From Spirosoma pollinicola (GTDB taxonomy: Bacteria; Bacteroidota; Bacteroidia; Cytophagales; Spirosomataceae): a DNA stretch of 64,000 bases. Of the stretch, positions 62,638 to 64,000 are shown piece after piece. The stretch lies in contig NZ_CP025096.1 in NCBI RefSeq assembly GCF_002831565.1, positions 3,201,027-3,265,026 on the forward strand, in the 5' to 3' direction. The position numbers and the translations under genes are program-made. Below the pieces are notes generated by a model. That model saw only the letters and a list, made by a program, of their open reading frames with translations, was not told where the DNA came from and did not search any database. How positions within the stretch are numbered: position 1 is the stretch's first letter; every line of letters starts with the position of its first letter.

Positions 62638-62901
62638 TTACTGAACATGTGGTGTAATGACCAAGTCTGCTTTGCCGGAGAAGGCCCGCTGTAACTCGGC
62701 TTCGGCAAATCGGTAGGCATACATGAACTTGTCGTTCTCCTGTTGAATGATCCCCATATCTTCAAGTTTTACAACGTTGTTCCAAATGCGTTGCAGGCTT
62801 CCATAAAAATCGTCTTCTGATTTCGAGAGTAATACCTGTAATGAGGAAGCCGGGTTATGGTTTTTTTGGCTGATTTCGGTTTGCATGAGTGTACGTTCCA
62901 T
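62638..62901 (-). CDS. Small hypothetical protein
   Basis: This 87-residue protein has no signal peptide. It is mostly helical and charged, with LQRIWNNVVKLEDMGIIQ in the middle and a short C-terminal ADLVITPHVQ. An internal ATG at 62886 is an alternative start. I do not recognise the family. It is the first gene of a probable pair with 62206-62616. Confidence 0.5.
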   Translation of the reverse strand: MERTLMQTEISQKNHNPASSLQVLLSKSEDDFYGSLQRIWNNVVKLEDMGIIQQENDKFMYAYRFAEAELQRAFSGKADLVITPHVQ

Positions 62902-63374
62902 GGGTTGTAGTATTCAGATTGTCCGCTGTCTCACGGGTTAAAAAGGTAACGTACAGGTCGGGCATCGGGCGTATCGAGGGTTGACGCAAACGGGTGAATC
63001 GTGGCCTATTTTAAGTTCTTTTAACGAAAGAGGTAGCCAAGTCAACTAGCTGCCTATGTGCGCTGATATTGTATATCAACGGTTAAAATGGCCTAATCAG
63101 GCTCTTAAACGCACTTTGGGTTTGTTACTATAGTTACGTCAGATCCCCCTGATTCGTTGCGGATGTTTTCATATGTGTTAGAGAAAGAGCCTGATTGGCG
63201 CGACTAATCCGACCGGTTTTCGAGGGTTCCGGCCATTAACCCAATAACCCAGCCTATAAATGCATGGACCCAAGATTGATTTTTCCTCATCCACCTGCTT
63301 AATTACTTAAAAACCATAAATGTGCCCAGATTTATGAATAAAACATAAAGAAGTAAAAATATTACAATAAAAAC
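62902..63374. other. Intergenic region without a recognised gene
   Basis: I find no supported gene here. The left part should hold the promoter of the small hypothetical gene pair. The right part becomes very AT-rich toward the regulator gene. No inverted repeat of the kinds seen elsewhere in the window is evident. Confidence 0.4.
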
Positions 63375-63418
63375 TTTCGTTTATTTTCGTTTATATTCCT
63401 ATTATTGCTTTTCATTTG
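63375..63418 (+). promoter_or_regulatory. Probable DeoR/GlpR-type operator repeats
   Basis: TTTCGTTTA occurs twice at 63375-63383 and 63385-63393, ten bases or one helical turn apart, and a related TTTCATTTG is at 63410-63418. TTTCGTTT-like repeats are known operators of DeoR-family regulators. They lie 95-138 bases before the DeoR-type gene, which suggests autoregulation. Confidence 0.5.
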
Positions 63419-63454
63419 CGATAAAGTACTCCAATGGTATCTATATCCGCGCTT

Positions 63455-63462
63455 TATTTTTG
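63455..63462 (+). promoter_or_regulatory. -7 promoter box for the DeoR-family gene
   Basis: TATTTTTG fits TAnnTTTG exactly, 50 bases before the ATG and just after the operator-like repeats. The surrounding DNA is AT-rich, and no correctly spaced TTTG is seen upstream. Confidence 0.35.
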
Positions 63463-63512
63463 TTTTATTGTACTTTAGCTAATCAATCACAACTAAAATA
63501 GACTGGTTTGCT

Positions 63513-64000
63513 ATGTTGCCGAATCAACGCAGGGATAAAATACTCGAACTTTTAAAGGAGGATGGCTCTGCCAAAGTCATCAATCTGGCAAAGCTTTTCA
63601 AAGTAACCGAAGTCACCATTCGTCAGGATCTTGATAAATTGGAGAAAGATGGACTGGTTATAAAAGAACACGGTGGTGCCTACCTGAAAAACGTGGAAGA
63701 TCAGGTGCGGACTTTTTCGGTCGCCAATCAGGAGAATCTGGAAAAAAAAGCACTGATCGCAGCTAAGTGCCTGGAATTTATCGAGAGTGGCGACAGCATT
63801 ATCTTAGATTCCGGCTCCACGACGACCGAAATCGCCAAGAAGTTGCGGGGGTATAAAAACCTGACAGTGATTACCAATGCCTTGAATATCGCCCTGATTC
63901 TGGGAGCCGAACCGGGAATTGAAGTCATTATGACCGGGGGCGAATTCAAACCGCCAACCTTATCGCTGACAGGCCAGAAAGCCGCCGATTTTTTTAAAGG
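63513..64000 (+). CDS. DeoR/GlpR family transcription regulator (partial)
   Basis: The gene starts at the ATG at 63513 and runs past the window end; 162 codons are visible. The N-terminal winged helix-turn-helix is clear: RRDKILELLKEDGSAKVINL then TEVTIRQDLDKLEKDGLVIK and HGGAYL, the DeoR signature. The start of the sugar-phosphate sensing domain follows (SIILDSGSTTTEIAKKL, LTVITNALNIALIL, VIMTGGEFKPPTLSLTG). It is likely a repressor of a sugar gene cluster beyond the window, released by a phosphorylated sugar. TTTCGTTTA repeats upstream fit autoregulation. Confidence 0.92.
   Translation, partial: MLPNQRRDKILELLKEDGSAKVINLAKLFKVTEVTIRQDLDKLEKDGLVIKEHGGAYLKNVEDQVRTFSVANQENLEKKALIAAKCLEFIESGDSIILDSGSTTTEIAKKLRGYKNLTVITNALNIALILGAEPGIEVIMTGGEFKPPTLSLTGQKAADFFK

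Overview
The window looks like chromosomal DNA of a Bacteroidota member, most likely a Cytophagales bacterium close to Spirosoma. The evidence is a fused MurF-alanine racemase gene, a protein with a type IX secretion (gliding-motility) C-terminal domain, TAnnTTTG-type -7 promoter boxes, ATG starts without clear Shine-Dalgarno sites, DUF4266/DUF3570 genes and many extracytoplasmic carbohydrate enzymes. I saw no rRNA, tRNA, CRISPR array, phage or complete insertion sequence. Genus-level placement is inference.

Layout. 0-10 kb: a DUF4403 lipoprotein, an AlkA-like glycosylase, a decayed GH18 chitinase, CorA, MurF-Alr, small envelope proteins around a possible structured RNA, and a THUMP-like methyltransferase. 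10-21 kb: a SulP transporter, a GH30 and a GH116 glucosylceramidase-like enzyme on either side of a beta-propeller glycosidase-like protein and an MpaB-type protein, a pyruvate oxidase-like ThDP enzyme and a fatty acid hydroxylase. 21-31 kb: an RND efflux operon (adaptor, pump, TolC), a low-complexity secreted protein, an M28 peptidase, and a DUF2892 and an OsmC gene that share an upstream dyad. 31-42 kb: a large protein resembling nitronate monooxygenase, an alpha/beta hydrolase lipoprotein, and an amino-sugar operon read leftward (SDR, two Gfo/Idh/MocA oxidoreductases, MFS transporter, NagA, NagB). 42-50 kb: a FIST sensor with a hybrid kinase, divergent from a second, multi-PAS hybrid kinase. 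50-58 kb: a serine hydrolase, an M20 peptidase, YceI, a D-aminoacylase-like amidohydrolase and the T9SS-sorted protein. 58-62 kb: a leftward redox cluster of a Rieske lipoprotein, a thioredoxin-like protein, ApbE, DUF4266 and DUF3570. The window ends inside a DeoR/GlpR regulator preceded by probable operator repeats.

Two features stand out. First, the intergenic regions carry at least nine long, near-perfect inverted repeats, with stems of 12 to about 55 bp. They fall into families; one family is built on CCACAGAG arms, and one of its copies carries an insertion in a single arm. They sit at gene ends, inside the amino-sugar operon, and beside the decayed chitinase. Second, the Rieske-Trx-ApbE-DUF4266-DUF3570 cluster looks like a poorly described extracytoplasmic redox or maturation system. 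Its ApbE has no visible export signal, and its small lipoprotein ends in a Gly/Cys tail.
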